Part shown: piece by piece, positions 14,937 through 24,304 of the stretch | Layout: each line of letters opens with the position of its first letter | How positions within the stretch are numbered: the stretch's first letter is position 1 | NCBI RefSeq assembly: GCF_027460065.1 | Contig: NZ_JAPYZZ010000007.1 | Location: 1 to 64,000 of the forward strand | Direction of reading: 5' to 3' | Length of the DNA stretch: 64,000 nt | Source: Martinezella rhizogenes | GTDB taxonomy: Bacteria > Pseudomonadota > Alphaproteobacteria > Rhizobiales > Rhizobiaceae | The notes under the pieces: generated by a model | Database searches by the model: none | What the model was told of the DNA's origin: nothing | The model's input: the letters and a program-made list of their open reading frames with translations, nothing else | Position numbers and translations under genes: made by a program

Positions 14937-14942
14937 CTGCTA

Positions 14943-15932
14943 TCAGTCTTCCCTATCGCCATCCGCCACGTCGAGGCCGAGCAGGTTCCAGGTCTGCACC
15001 ATATGCGGCGGCAAGGGTGCGCTGACGCGAAGCCGGCCGCCGTTCGGATGCGGTATATCGATATGGCGGGCATGCAGGTGCAGACGCTTCTGGATGCCGC
15101 CCGGGAAATCCCAGTTCGGATCGTCAATGTAATATTTCGGATCGCCGATAATCGGGTGCCCCATATGCAGCGCATGAACGCGAAGCTGATGGGTACGGCC
15201 AGTATAGGGTTCCATTTCCAGCCAGGCGAGGTTCTGCGCGGCGGTATCGATGACGCGGTAATAGGAAATGGCGTGATCGGCCCCCTCATCGCCGTGCTTG
15301 GCGATGCGCATGCGATCGCCGTCGGGGGTCTGTTCCTTGACCAGCCAGGTGGAAATCTTGTCCTGATGTTTGCGCGGCACGCCCTTGACCAGCGCCCAGT
15401 AGGTCTTTTTGGTATCGCGCTCGCGGAAGGCGGCCGTCAGCTTTTGCGCGGCACCACGGGTGCGGGCAACCACCAGCACGCCTGACGTGTCACGGTCCAG
15501 ACGGTGCACCAGACGCGGCTTTTCGCCCTTCGGGCTGGTCCACGCTTCCAGAAGACCGTCAATATGGCGGTTGACGCCGGAACCACCCTGCACGGCAATG
15601 CCAGCGGGCTTGTTGAACACGAGAACCTTGTCGTCCTCATGCAGCAGCATGCGCGCCAGAAGCTCGCCATCATCAGAATGTTTGAGATCCCTCGATCCGA
15701 TCGGACCGGTTTTGGTCTTCATATCGGAATCGACCGGCGGTACGCGAACCATCTGTCCCGGCTGCACCCGTGCATCCGTCTTCACCCGGCCGCCGTCCAC
15801 ACGCACCTGGCCGGAGCGCAGCAGCTTTTGCAGCTGCCCGAAACCGAGCCCCGGATAGTGAATCTTGAACCAGCGATCGAGGCGCATACCGGCCTCGTCG
15901 GCCTCGACCTTGATATGCTCGATACCTGCCAT
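14943..15932 (-). CDS. RluA family pseudouridine synthase (RluC/RluD type)
   Basis: 329 residues. N-terminal S4 RNA-binding domain (about 1-75, MRLDRWFKIHYPGLGFGQLQKLLRSGQVRVDGGRVKTDARVQPG) followed by the catalytic domain with HRLDRDTSGVLVVAR containing the essential aspartate, then YTGRTHQLRVHALHMGHPIIGDPKY. These enzymes convert uridines of 23S rRNA to pseudouridine. The 23S positions targeted are not evident. It heads the minus-strand run of HAD, ATP12 and a hypothetical gene. Confidence 0.92.
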   Translation of the reverse strand: MAGIEHIKVEADEAGMRLDRWFKIHYPGLGFGQLQKLLRSGQVRVDGGRVKTDARVQPGQMVRVPPVDSDMKTKTGPIGSRDLKHSDDGELLARMLLHEDDKVLVFNKPAGIAVQGGSGVNRHIDGLLEAWTSPKGEKPRLVHRLDRDTSGVLVVARTRGAAQKLTAAFRERDTKKTYWALVKGVPRKHQDKISTWLVKEQTPDGDRMRIAKHGDEGADHAISYYRVIDTAAQNLAWLEMEPYTGRTHQLRVHALHMGHPIIGDPKYYIDDPNWDFPGGIQKRLHLHARHIDIPHPNGGRLRVSAPLPPHMVQTWNLLGLDVADGDRED

Positions 15933-15998
15933 GAAATTTCCAGTCTTTCTGTCTTGATCGCGCGCTCTGTTCGTCGGCGCGCCGTTTGGTTCAAGCCT

Positions 15999-16376
15999 TT
16001 AGAACAAGTTGCGGCCCAAGGCCAGCCCGGCGAAAACCGCGGCGATGGAAACCACAAGGCTTGCGAGGATGTAAACGGCCGAAAGACCGAGTGCGCCACG
16101 CTCGAAAAGCGCAACCGCATCCAGCGAGAAGGATGAGAATGTGGTGAACCCGCCAAGCACGCCGGTCACGAGAAACAGGCGCATTTCCATTGATGCGTTC
16201 AGCCGACGCGCCACAAGTTCGACCAGCAGACCGATCAGGAAAGACCCGACGATATTAACCGCGAGCGTTCCCCACGGAAAATTCGGCCCCGCCAGCCGCA
16301 TGCTCCAGACGCCGACCAGATAACGGAATACGGAACCGATTGCGCCGCCTGTGGCGACAAGAGCGATATTGATCAT
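15999..16376 (-). CDS. crcB: fluoride efflux transporter CrcB (Fluc)
   Basis: 125 residues with four membrane spans. The Fluc signature residues are in GGAIGSVFRYLVG, FPWGTLAVNIVGSFLIGLL and VTGVLGGFTTFSSFSLDAVALFERG (pore Asn, central Na+ site and Phe-box). It forms an antiparallel dimer that exports fluoride. Inspection of the upstream region (16377-16560) did not show a fluoride riboswitch pattern. It is 66 bp upstream of the pseudouridine synthase gene. Confidence 0.93.
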   Translation of the reverse strand: MINIALVATGGAIGSVFRYLVGVWSMRLAGPNFPWGTLAVNIVGSFLIGLLVELVARRLNASMEMRLFLVTGVLGGFTTFSSFSLDAVALFERGALGLSAVYILASLVVSIAAVFAGLALGRNLF

Positions 16377-16560
16377 GGGGAATGGTGTCTCCGGAAATTG
16401 CCGGACCGGGCAGTCCGACGCATTTCTAGACCAAGGAAACCGCGGACGAAACCCCTTTGCCGGGCGCTTTCAGCCATTAAAATACGATTAAATTGCAGCG
16501 TCGCGATTTAGCCTTCCAACAACATGCGGATGCTAATCTTCGGTTTTTAGGGTCGCAAAG

Positions 16561-16866
16561 ATGGCCGGGGGTTGGATGACACAGGTTCTTTCTGTTTCTG
16601 CAAATACGGCAGCCTATGCGCTGGAAGCGGTGAAGCCATCGCAGCGCGTTCCGCGCAAAACGGAAATCGAAGACGCTATTCACGAGCTGGCGCGTAAAGC
16701 CGAACGCGGTGAGGATTTTCAGCTTCGCGGCATGATGACTGCCATCAAACCACCAGCCCTCGCACTCTATTTCCTGACGGTCGCCAGCCAGCGCCAGGAG
16801 CAACAGGCAACGCTGGAACAGGCCCAGCAGGCATATGAAGACAATGAAGGAAATAAACTAATTTAA
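16561..16866 (+). CDS. small hypothetical protein
   Basis: 101 residues (96 if the ATG at 16576, preceded by GGGGGT, is used). No signal peptide. Alpha-helical throughout: AIHELARKAERGEDFQLRGMMTAIKPPALALYFLTVASQRQEQQATLEQAQQAYEDNEG, with a glutamine- and glutamate-rich C-terminal helix. No family is recognised. It faces an AT-rich 119-bp region before the cupredoxin gene. Confidence 0.6.
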   Translation: MAGGWMTQVLSVSANTAAYALEAVKPSQRVPRKTEIEDAIHELARKAERGEDFQLRGMMTAIKPPALALYFLTVASQRQEQQATLEQAQQAYEDNEGNKLI

Positions 16867-16909
16867 TATCATATATTTACAGAAATTTCCGTATCTATTT
16901 TATGATATA

Positions 16910-16954
16910 TGTCAGTTTGATTTCACGCGTTCAGGTTGCTGTCAGTTAGATTTC
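16910..16954. promoter_or_regulatory. direct repeat upstream of the cupredoxin gene
   Basis: TGTCAGTTTGATTTC (16910-16924) and TGTCAGTTAGATTTC (16940-16954) differ at one base and start 30 bp apart, close to three helical turns. They lie 32-76 bp upstream of the cupredoxin start, in an AT-rich stretch. They could be binding sites for a response regulator; inferred from repetition only. Confidence 0.4.
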
Positions 16955-16985
16955 CTAATCCTCCGACATCCACTGGAGGAAGCTC

Positions 16986-17414
16986 ATGACATCATTGATC
17001 CGCTGCACCACCGTCTTCGCAGCGGTGCTGACAGTCTCTGCGCCGGCTTTTGCTGCCACCACCATCAAAGTAACCGAAGGCGGTGAAGGCGGAGGCCCCA
17101 TGACGCTTGCCTTGGACCAGACGACGGTCAAGGCCGGGGACGCGGTCTTTCAGGTGCATAACGACGCGATGAGCGAACAGCACGAGATGATCCTCGTCAA
17201 GCTGAAGTCGGCCGATGAGAAAATCCCTCTCAACACAGCCAAACATCGCGTCGATGAAAAGCAGTTGAAGAGCCTTGGCGAAGTGGCAGACCTCAAGCCC
17301 GGTGGCGACGGGCAGTTGAAGGCGAAGCTGACGCCCGGCGCCTATCTTCTCTTCTGCAACATCAAGGGACACTACGAAGCAGGCATGCAGGCCAGGCTGA
17401 CCGTTACAAAATAA
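16986..17414 (+). CDS. cupredoxin domain periplasmic protein
   Basis: 142-residue precursor: signal peptide MTSLIRCTTVFAAVLTVSAPAFA, then a plastocyanin/azurin-like fold (TIKVTEGGEGGGPMTLALDQTTVKAGDAVFQVHNDAMSEQHEMILVKL ... TPGAYLLFCNIKGHYEAGMQARLTV). The type-1 copper ligands would be the histidine in EQHEMI, the cysteine in LLFCNIKGHYEAGM, the next histidine, and the methionine. The start has GGAGGA nine bases upstream. A YcnI-PCuAC fusion and a DUF2946-like protein are encoded just downstream on the opposite strand, forming a copper-related group. Confidence 0.9.
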   Translation: MTSLIRCTTVFAAVLTVSAPAFAATTIKVTEGGEGGGPMTLALDQTTVKAGDAVFQVHNDAMSEQHEMILVKLKSADEKIPLNTAKHRVDEKQLKSLGEVADLKPGGDGQLKAKLTPGAYLLFCNIKGHYEAGMQARLTVTK

Positions 17415-17432
17415 GAATGGCCGAATAGCTGG

Positions 17433-17471
17433 GGCTGCCGGATGGGTTTTGCGTTCCGGCAGCCTCTTTTT
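17433..17471 (+). terminator. strong terminator after the cupredoxin gene
   Basis: GGCTGCCGGA (17433-17442) pairs perfectly with TCCGGCAGCC (17455-17464), followed by TCTTTTT. It lies between the convergent cupredoxin and YcnI-PCuAC genes and is oriented for the plus strand. Confidence 0.9.
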
Positions 17472-17475
17472 ATCG

Positions 17476-18468
17476 TCAGTTGTGCTGGTGTCCGCCCTTG
17501 GCGTCACCACCCTTGGCGGCGCCCGTCGAGAGCACGATCTCGACCTTGCCGGCCTTTTCAAAGACCAGCGTCACCGGCACCTTGTCGCCTTCGGCAAAGG
17601 GCTTCTTTACATTGAAGAACATCATGTGCAGGCCGCCGGGCTTCAGTTCCACCGTCTGCCCGGCGGGAATGACGATACCGTCATCCAGCTTGCGCATTTT
17701 CATGACGTCGTTGACCATGGCCATTTCGTGGATTTCTGCACGGCCGGCGGCAGAGGACTCCACGCCGACCAGCTTGTCGTCGCTGTCGCCGTTGTTCTTG
17801 ATGGTCACGTAACCGCCGCCAACCGGCTGGCCCGGCAGCATGGCCTTGGTTGCACCATCAGACACTTCGAGGCTGCCCGCCTTTACGACATCCATATTCA
17901 TATCCATGGCCATGGCGGAATGGTCGTGCCCGCCGGCATGTTCCGACTTCGCGGTTACTTTGATGGTCGGCGCCGGGCTTTTCAGCGAATGCGGATCGAC
18001 GCCGACGGCTGCGACTTCATCCCAGGAGACCTTGCCCTTGTCGCCACAAAGCTGCGTCACCTTGAATGGCAGGTCCTGCCCGGCTTCAACGCCGGAGATT
18101 TTGCCCTGAACGGCGAAGGTGTCGTAAAACTCGTCCGGCAGGTTACCACCCTTCCAGCGGACTTCGACAGCGCCGCTGGTGATGTCCTTGCCGTGGTTCT
18201 TGTAGGTCTTCTGGTAGTCGCCCTTGATGATTTCCAGTTCCCAGCCGGCCTTGGGTTGCGGCTTGGCGGAAATGAAGCCTTCCGGGAGCTTGATCTGTAC
18301 TTCCGTCGTGGCAAGTCCGCCATCGCAGCCGTGCGGCACCTGAAGGGCGGCAACGATGGTGCTGTCCTGTTCGGCCGAACCGTCCACAAATGTGGCATGG
18401 GCAAAAGCCGGCGCGGTCGAAACCGATGCGGCGAAGAGAGTGCAGGTGATGATCTTGGTGGTTTTCAT
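17476..18468 (-). CDS. YcnI (DUF1775) - PCuAC copper-binding fusion protein
   Basis: 330-residue periplasmic protein. The signal peptide ends AFA, leaving His24 as the mature N-terminus (HATFVDG), as in the YcnI family where that histidine binds copper. DUF1775/YcnI domain at about 24-170, then a His/Met-rich linker (EHAGGHDHSAMAMDMNMD), then a PCuAC domain at about 190-315 with AEIHEMAMVNDVMKM and LKPGGLHMMFF, the usual H(M)-x-M ... H-x-M copper site. The tail is GGHQHN. PCuAC proteins deliver Cu(I) to the CuA site of cytochrome oxidase. The fusion joins two copper carriers normally encoded side by side. The DUF2946-like gene is 87 bp upstream. Confidence 0.92.
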   Translation of the reverse strand: MKTTKIITCTLFAASVSTAPAFAHATFVDGSAEQDSTIVAALQVPHGCDGGLATTEVQIKLPEGFISAKPQPKAGWELEIIKGDYQKTYKNHGKDITSGAVEVRWKGGNLPDEFYDTFAVQGKISGVEAGQDLPFKVTQLCGDKGKVSWDEVAAVGVDPHSLKSPAPTIKVTAKSEHAGGHDHSAMAMDMNMDVVKAGSLEVSDGATKAMLPGQPVGGGYVTIKNNGDSDDKLVGVESSAAGRAEIHEMAMVNDVMKMRKLDDGIVIPAGQTVELKPGGLHMMFFNVKKPFAEGDKVPVTLVFEKAGKVEIVLSTGAAKGGDAKGGHQHN

Positions 18469-18555
18469 TTGTTCTGTCCCCGCGACTGCGCCCCTTGGGG
18501 CTACGCAGTCGCTCCGTGCCGCTGGCAGGCGGCGATGATTCCGTAACGTGAAAAA

Positions 18556-18945
18556 TCAGGCGGACAGGGACGGCGGGCCGCGCGCGGCCGGTTTTTGGAT
18601 CGTCGGGACAGAGCGGAAGCTCCATTCGGCGGACAGGCGATTATCGAGCCAGGCGAATTCGGTCTTCAACCAGCCTTCCGTATCGGGCATCGGTAGAAGA
18701 ATGGACGATGCCAGCAGGCAGGCCTCGCAGAAAAGGATAGCGTCGCCCGAATGGGCCGGGCCGTCCTTGGCATGGGAAGCATTCGCCCCACCCGCGTGAC
18801 CGAGGCAAATCTCGGCAAAGGTTCCATCCGGCAACCGGTAGCTCTCGTCGAGGACAACCTGCGGACTTACGGCAAGTGCGGGCTTGTGGGCAAAACCGAG
18901 CGACAGCATCACGGCAGCGCAGAAAATGCGAAGCATTTTCTCCAT
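18556..18945 (-). CDS. DUF2946-like exported protein
   Basis: 129 residues from the ATG at 18945 (an ATG at 18978 adds 11 basic residues). Signal peptide MEKMLRIFCAAVMLSLGFAHKPALA. The mature part has LPDGTFAEICLGHAGG, a histidine-containing loop (ASHAKDGPAHSGD), a CEAC pair and the C-terminal ARGPPSLSA, all in keeping with the DUF2946 pattern (DGT..LCL, CPAC, RGPP). It probably takes part in periplasmic copper handling together with the following YcnI-PCuAC gene; this rests on neighbourhood. Confidence 0.75.
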   Translation of the reverse strand: MEKMLRIFCAAVMLSLGFAHKPALAVSPQVVLDESYRLPDGTFAEICLGHAGGANASHAKDGPAHSGDAILFCEACLLASSILLPMPDTEGWLKTEFAWLDNRLSAEWSFRSVPTIQKPAARGPPSLSA

Positions 18946-19108
18946 CCCTGTCAGGCGTCGTTTTCGATTTGCGTCCATATTCTAGGCGATATCCCGCTTT
19001 CCCGCCGATTTCAAAGGGGAATTTTGCCGCAGGCTTGATAGTTGTAAGGGAACGATCGACGTGAGGCGGCATTTTCCTATTGAAACCACCATTTCAAAGG
19101 AGGCAGAC

Positions 19109-19294
19109 ATGCCAGCCAAATCCAAAGCCCAGCAGAAAGCGGCAGGTGCCGCACTCGCCGCCAAACGCGGCGAAGTGAAAAAATCTAGTTTACAAGGCGC
19201 TTCAAAAAGCATGGAGAAGTCCATGACAGAAAAGGAACTTGTTGATTTTGCATCGACGAAACGAAAAGGCTTGCCGGAGAAAAAATCCGATTAG
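19109..19294 (+). CDS. DUF3008 family small protein
   Basis: 61 residues, very basic: MPAKSKAQQKAAGAALAAKRGE, then KSMTEKELVDFASTKRKGLPEKK. This matches the DUF3008 pattern seen in many rhizobia. Function unknown; it is probably a stress-associated nucleic-acid-binding peptide (guess). The start at 19109 has AAGGAGG at ideal distance, so the upstream open frame from 19061 is discarded. Confidence 0.85.
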   Translation: MPAKSKAQQKAAGAALAAKRGEVKKSSLQGASKSMEKSMTEKELVDFASTKRKGLPEKKSD

Positions 19295-19517
19295 CCGCGC
19301 CGGTTCTTCGAGCAGAAGTCCGGTCGCTGAAAAGCCCCGTTGCGTCCGTGAGAACCACGTACACCCGCGTCCTGTGACGGGCGTGGACTGGATACGGACA
19401 CCCGCTCTCGAAATAGATATACGAGACGGCTGATATGACGATGGCGCAGATGGAGCAAGAATCTGTTCAGATGCGTCATTTGGTCCTTGCCAATAGCGGG
19501 GCTTCGAAGATAATGAG

Positions 19518-19697
19518 CGTCGCATCATCGTTGGGAGAAACCGCTTCACTGCGGTGCCGAAGGAGCAACCGCCCCGGAAACTCTCAGGCAAAAGGACCAG
19601 CGGTGACGACGGAACTCTGGAGAGAAGCCACCTTTCATAAGGACGGCTCGCCGAAGGGATAACAATCTCAGGCGACAAGGACAGAGGGGGCTCTTGA
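19518..19697 (+). ncRNA. tandem glycine riboswitch
   Basis: Two glycine aptamers in a row. Aptamer 1 (about 19518-19608) has the core GCCGAAGGAGCAA and CTCTCAGGCAAAAGGACC, closed by CGTCGC (19518) with GCGGTGACG (19600). Aptamer 2 (about 19612-19697) has CGCCGAAGGGATAA and ATCTCAGGCGACAAGGAC. They are separated by only a few bases, as in the cooperative form. The gcvT start is about 60 bp downstream. In the family glycine binding turns on the glycine cleavage operon. Confidence 0.95.
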
Positions 19698-19758
19698 ACC
19701 GGCGCTTCGCGCCATGACCTGAGCCCGCGCGATATATCGCGCAACCCTGGAGGCGTCC

Positions 19759-20898
19759 TTGGACGATACCGCCGCGCTGAAAACCACGCCGCTGCATTCC
19801 CTGCACATATCGCTTGGCGCCCGCATGGTGCCGTTTGCCGGTTACGACATGCCCGTGCAATATCCGGCCGGCGTACTGAAGGAACATCTTCAGACCCGCA
19901 CCTCCGCCGGCCTGTTCGACGTGTCCCACATGGGCCAGGTGATTGTGAAGGCGAAGTCCGGTAACAATGAAGATGCCGCACTTGCGCTTGAGAAGCTGGT
20001 GCCGGTTGACATTCTCGGCCTCAAGGAAGGCCGCCAGCGCTACGGTTTCTTCACCGACGAAAACGGCAATATCCTCGATGATCTGATGATTACCAATCGT
20101 GGCGATCATCTATTCGTCGTCGTTAATGCTTCCTGCAAGGATGCCGATGTCGCCCACATGAAGGCGCATCTTTCCGATACCTGTGAGATCACCCTTCTCG
20201 ACGACCGCGCCTTGATCGCACTTCAGGGGCCGCGCGCCGAAGAGGTGCTGGCCGAACTGTGGACGGGCGTTTCCGAGATGAAGTTCATGGATGTGCAGGA
20301 GGTGCCGCTGCACGATGTTCCCTGCATCGTCTCGCGCTCCGGTTACTCCGGCGAGGACGGCTTTGAAATTTCCATGCCAGCCGACAAGGCCGAAGAGATC
20401 GCCAGGGCACTGCTCGAACATCCCGATTGCGAAGCCATCGGGCTTGGCGCGCGCGACAGCCTGCGTCTGGAAGCCGGCCTTTGTCTCTACGGTAACGATA
20501 TCGACACCACGACCTCCCCCATCGAAGCCTCACTTGAATGGGCGATCCAGAAGGCGCGCCGCGCCGGTGGCGACCGTGAAGGCGGTTTTCCGGGGGCAGA
20601 ACGCATTCTTGGCGAACTCAAGGACGGCACATCGCGCCGCCGTGTCGGTCTGAAGCCCGAAGGCAAGGCTCCTGTGCGCGGCCATTCGAAGCTTTTCGCG
20701 GATGCCGAAGGCAAGACGGAAGTCGGCGAAGTGACCTCCGGCGGTTTCGGCCCCTCGGTCGAAGGCCCCGTCGCCATGGGTTACGTGCCCGTTTCTTGCG
20801 CTGCTCCCGGCACGGCGATCTTCGCGGAAGTGCGTGGCAAATATCTGCCCGTCACCGTCGCCGCCCTGCCCTTCATCAAGCCCACCTACAAACGCTAA
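19759..20898 (+). CDS. gcvT: glycine cleavage system T protein (aminomethyltransferase)
   Basis: 379 residues from a TTG start at 19759 that has GGAGG six bases upstream; the sequence then reads [35 protein letters not shown] as in GcvT. Folate-binding core ([27 protein letters not shown]) and the C-terminal barrel ([15 protein letters not shown]) are complete. It transfers the methylene carbon from the H-protein-bound aminomethyl group to tetrahydrofolate and releases ammonia. First gene of gcvT-gcvH-gcvP, below the glycine riboswitch. The rare TTG start may hold down its translation. Confidence 0.95.
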   Translation: MDDTAALKTTPLHSLHISLGARMVPFAGYDMPVQYPAGVLKEHLQTRTSAGLFDVSHMGQVIVKAKSGNNEDAALALEKLVPVDILGLKEGRQRYGFFTDENGNILDDLMITNRGDHLFVVVNASCKDADVAHMKAHLSDTCEITLLDDRALIALQGPRAEEVLAELWTGVSEMKFMDVQEVPLHDVPCIVSRSGYSGEDGFEISMPADKAEEIARALLEHPDCEAIGLGARDSLRLEAGLCLYGNDIDTTTSPIEASLEWAIQKARRAGGDREGGFPGAERILGELKDGTSRRRVGLKPEGKAPVRGHSKLFADAEGKTEVGEVTSGGFGPSVEGPVAMGYVPVSCAAPGTAIFAEVRGKYLPVTVAALPFIKPTYKR

Positions 20899-20926
20899 TC
20901 CTCATTCCATCTCCGGAGAGAACACG

Positions 20927-21289
20927 ATGCTGAAATTTACCGCAGAACACGAATGGCTAAAGTTCGAAGGCGATATCGCCACCGTTGGCATCACCAGCCA
21001 CGCCGCTGAACAGCTCGGCGATCTCGTTTTCGTCGAGCTGCCGGAAGTGGGCGCAACTTTCGCCAAGGATGGCGATGCTGCGACCGTTGAATCCGTCAAG
21101 GCTGCCTCCGACGTCTATTGTCCGCTGGATGGCGAAGTGGTCGAAATCAACCAGGCGATCGTTGACGATCCCTCGCTGGTCAATTCCGATCCGCAGGGTG
21201 CCGGCTGGTTCTTCAAGCTGAAGCTTTCCAACGCCGCGGATGCCGATACGCTGCTCGACGAAGCAGCCTACAAGGAGCTGATCGCGTAA
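20927..21289 (+). CDS. gcvH: glycine cleavage system H protein
   Basis: 120 residues. Lipoyl-type domain with the modified lysine K58 in [18 protein letters not shown]; the N-terminal [22 protein letters not shown] and the late [13 protein letters not shown] are family-typical. It shuttles the aminomethyl group between GcvP, GcvT and Lpd. The start has GGAGAG upstream. Its stop overlaps the gcvP start by one base (TAATG). The lipoate can be supplied by LipA, encoded at 50436. Confidence 0.95.
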   Translation: MLKFTAEHEWLKFEGDIATVGITSHAAEQLGDLVFVELPEVGATFAKDGDAATVESVKAASDVYCPLDGEVVEINQAIVDDPSLVNSDPQGAGWFFKLKLSNAADADTLLDEAAYKELIA

Positions 21290-24153
21290 TGACGACGCCC
21301 ACCGAATTCCATTTCACCGACTATCAGCCCTATGATTTCGCCAACCGGCGTCACATAGGGCCGTCGCCGTCGGAAATGGCAGAGATGCTGAAGGTCGTCG
21401 GCTATAAGAGCCTCGACGCGCTCATCGACGCCACCGTTCCCTCCTCCATCCGCCAAAAGGTGCCGCTCACCTGGGGTGCGGCGCTGACCGAACGCGAGGC
21501 GCTGGATCGCCTGCGCGAGACGGCCAACAAGAACCAGGTCCTGACCTCGCTGATCGGCCAGGGCTATTACGGCACCATCACGCCGCCGGTCATCCAGCGC
21601 AATATTCTGGAGAACCCGGCCTGGTACACGGCCTATACGCCCTACCAGCCGGAAATCAGCCAGGGCCGCCTTGAGGCGCTGCTGAACTACCAGACCATGG
21701 TCTGCGATCTCACCGGCCTTGATGTCGCCAATGCATCGCTGCTCGATGAAGCGACGGCCGCTGCCGAAGCCATGGCCATGTGCCAGCGCGTCGCCAAGTC
21801 CAAGGCGACCGCCTTCTTCGTGGACGCCAATTGCCATCCGCAGACCATCGCGCTGATCGAGACCCGTGCGGCCCCGCTCGGCTGGAAGGTGATTGTCGGC
21901 AATCCCTTCACCGATCTCGATCCGGTCGACGTGTTCGGCGCGATCTTCCAGTATCCCGGCACCCACGGTCATGTCAGCGATTTCTCGGGCCTGATTTCCC
22001 GCCTGCACCAGACAGGCGCAATCGCCGCCGTCGCCGCCGACCTTCTGGCGCTGACGCTGCTGAAATCACCAGGCGAAATGGGTGCCGACATCGCGATCGG
22101 CACCTCGCAACGCTTCGGCGTTCCGGTCGGTTATGGTGGTCCGCACGCTGCTTACATGTCCGTCAAGGACGCGCATAAGCGCTCCATGCCCGGCCGTCTG
22201 GTCGGCGTTTCCGTCGATGCGCGCGGCAACCGCGCCTATCGCCTGTCGCTGCAGACCCGCGAACAGCATATTCGCCGCGAGAAGGCGACGTCTAACATCT
22301 GCACCGCGCAGGTGCTGCTCGCCGTCATGGCCTCGATGTATGGCGTCTTCCACGGCCCGCAGGGCATCAAGGCAATTGCCCAGCAGACCCACCAGAAGGC
22401 CGTGCTGATGGCCAAGGGCCTGGAGAAACTCGGTTACGTCATCGAGCCGGAAACTTTCTTCGACACGATTACCGTCGAAGTCGGCCATATGCAGGGCGTT
22501 ATCCTGCGCTCCGCCGTGGCGGAAGGCGTCAATCTGCGCAAGGTCGGCGCCACCAAGATCGGCATGAGCCTTGACGAGCGCACGCGCCCGGCAACGCTTG
22601 AGGCCGTGTGGCGCGCCTTTGGCGGCAATTTCTCGATTTCGGATTTTACGCCGGAATATCGCCTGCCGAAGGAACTGCTGCGCACCAGCCAGTACATGAC
22701 GCATCCGATCTTCCACATGAACCGCGCCGAAAGCGAGATGACCCGTTACATTCGCCGTCTTTCGGACCGCGATCTGGCGCTGGACCGCTCGATGATCCCA
22801 CTCGGTTCCTGCACCATGAAACTGAACGCCACGGCGGAAATGCTGCCGATCACCTGGCCGGAGTTTTCCGACATTCATCCCTTCGTGCCGGCCAATCAGG
22901 CGCTCGGCTACAAGGAGATGATCGACGATCTCTCCGAAAAGCTTTGCTCCGTCACCGGTTACGACGCCTTCTCCATGCAGCCGAATTCCGGTGCGCAGGG
23001 CGAGTATGCGGGGCTTCTGACAATCCGCAATTATCATCTCGCCAATGGCGGCACACATCGCGATGTCTGCCTCATTCCAACCTCGGCGCATGGCACCAAC
23101 CCGGCCTCGGCGCAGATGGTCGGCATGAAGGTGGTGCCGGTGAAGGTGCGTGATAACGGCGACATCGATATTGATGATTTCCGTGCAAAAGCAGAGCAGT
23201 ATGCGGAAAACCTCTCGTGCTGCATGATCACCTATCCGTCCACCCACGGCGTGTTCGAGGAGACGGTTCGCGAGATCTGCGAGATCACCCACAAACATGG
23301 CGGTCAGGTCTATCTCGACGGCGCCAACATGAACGCCATGGTTGGCCTTGCCCGTCCCGGCGATATCGGCTCCGACGTTTCGCACCTCAACCTGCACAAG
23401 ACCTTCTGCATTCCGCACGGTGGCGGTGGTCCGGGCATGGGACCGATCGGCGTCAAGGCGCATCTGGCGCCTCACCTGCCCGGCCATCCAGCGACGGATG
23501 GACGCGAGGGTGCTGTGTCTGCGGCTCCTTTCGGTTCACCGTCGATCCTGCCGATCTCCTGGAGCTATTGCCTGATGATGGGCGGCGAAGGGCTGACGCA
23601 GGCGACCAAGGTGGCGATCCTCAATGCCAACTACATCGCCGAGCGGCTGAAGGGCGCTTATGACGTGCTCTACAAGTCCGAGACGGGTCGCGTGGCACAT
23701 GAGTGCATCATCGATACCCGACCGCTCGCGGATAGCTGCGGAGTGACGGTGGACGATGTGGCCAAGCGCCTCATCGATTGCGGTTTCCACGCGCCGACCA
23801 TGAGCTGGCCGGTGGCCGGCACGCTGATGATCGAGCCGACGGAATCCGAAACCAAGGCGGAAATCGACCGTTTCTGCGATGCGATGCTGGCGATCCGCGA
23901 GGAAGCCCGCGATATCGAGGAAGGTCGTGCGGACAAGCTCAACAATCCGCTGAAGAACGCGCCACACACGGTGGAAGACCTGGTCGGTGAATGGGATCGC
24001 CCCTATAGCCGTGAAAAGGGCTGCTTCCCGCCCGGCGCCTTCCGCATCGACAAATACTGGTCGCCGGTCAACCGCATCGACAATGTCTATGGTGACCGCA
24101 ACCTCATCTGCACCTGCCCGCCGATGGAAGCTTACGCCGAAGCGGCCGAATAA
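21289..24153 (+). CDS. gcvP: glycine dehydrogenase (decarboxylating), P protein
   Basis: 954 residues, the single-chain form (both halves fused). N-terminal half begins with [22 protein letters not shown] and carries [52 protein letters not shown]. The catalytic half holds the PLP lysine at about residue 704 ([19 protein letters not shown]). It decarboxylates glycine and passes the aminomethyl unit to lipoyl-GcvH. Coupled to gcvH by a one-base overlap. A terminator hairpin follows at 24178. Confidence 0.97.
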   Translation: MTTPTEFHFTDYQPYDFANRRHIGPSPSEMAEMLKVVGYKSLDALIDATVPSSIRQKVPLTWGAALTEREALDRLRETANKNQVLTSLIGQGYYGTITPPVIQRNILENPAWYTAYTPYQPEISQGRLEALLNYQTMVCDLTGLDVANASLLDEATAAAEAMAMCQRVAKSKATAFFVDANCHPQTIALIETRAAPLGWKVIVGNPFTDLDPVDVFGAIFQYPGTHGHVSDFSGLISRLHQTGAIAAVAADLLALTLLKSPGEMGADIAIGTSQRFGVPVGYGGPHAAYMSVKDAHKRSMPGRLVGVSVDARGNRAYRLSLQTREQHIRREKATSNICTAQVLLAVMASMYGVFHGPQGIKAIAQQTHQKAVLMAKGLEKLGYVIEPETFFDTITVEVGHMQGVILRSAVAEGVNLRKVGATKIGMSLDERTRPATLEAVWRAFGGNFSISDFTPEYRLPKELLRTSQYMTHPIFHMNRAESEMTRYIRRLSDRDLALDRSMIPLGSCTMKLNATAEMLPITWPEFSDIHPFVPANQALGYKEMIDDLSEKLCSVTGYDAFSMQPNSGAQGEYAGLLTIRNYHLANGGTHRDVCLIPTSAHGTNPASAQMVGMKVVPVKVRDNGDIDIDDFRAKAEQYAENLSCCMITYPSTHGVFEETVREICEITHKHGGQVYLDGANMNAMVGLARPGDIGSDVSHLNLHKTFCIPHGGGGPGMGPIGVKAHLAPHLPGHPATDGREGAVSAAPFGSPSILPISWSYCLMMGGEGLTQATKVAILNANYIAERLKGAYDVLYKSETGRVAHECIIDTRPLADSCGVTVDDVAKRLIDCGFHAPTMSWPVAGTLMIEPTESETKAEIDRFCDAMLAIREEARDIEEGRADKLNNPLKNAPHTVEDLVGEWDRPYSREKGCFPPGAFRIDKYWSPVNRIDNVYGDRNLICTCPPMEAYAEAAE

Positions 24154-24177
24154 GGCACCTGCGCAACATCATAATGA

Positions 24178-24202
24178 GGCCCGGAGCGATCCGGGCCTTT
24201 TT
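24178..24202 (+). terminator. terminator of the gcvTHP operon
   Basis: GGCCCGGA (24178-24185), loop GCGA, TCCGGGCC (24190-24197), then five T. A strong intrinsic terminator 25 bp after the gcvP stop. Confidence 0.95.
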
Positions 24203-24304
24203 ATTGCGGTCAGCTTTGCGACCATGCAGTCGCCAACCGCACACAATTGATCCGCAGACGTTCCATGCTAAACAGGGCAACGCAGTTAAGGGGATGGAGC
24301 GGGA

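Noticed and set aside
16377-16560. Possible fluoride riboswitch upstream of crcB
   Set aside because: I looked for the GGnGATGG core and its pseudoknot on the minus strand and did not see them. A covariance search could decide.
22066-23487. 473-residue minus-strand frame inside gcvP
   Set aside because: gcvP is a complete, well-recognised gene; the antisense frame is low in hydrophobic pattern and has no motif.
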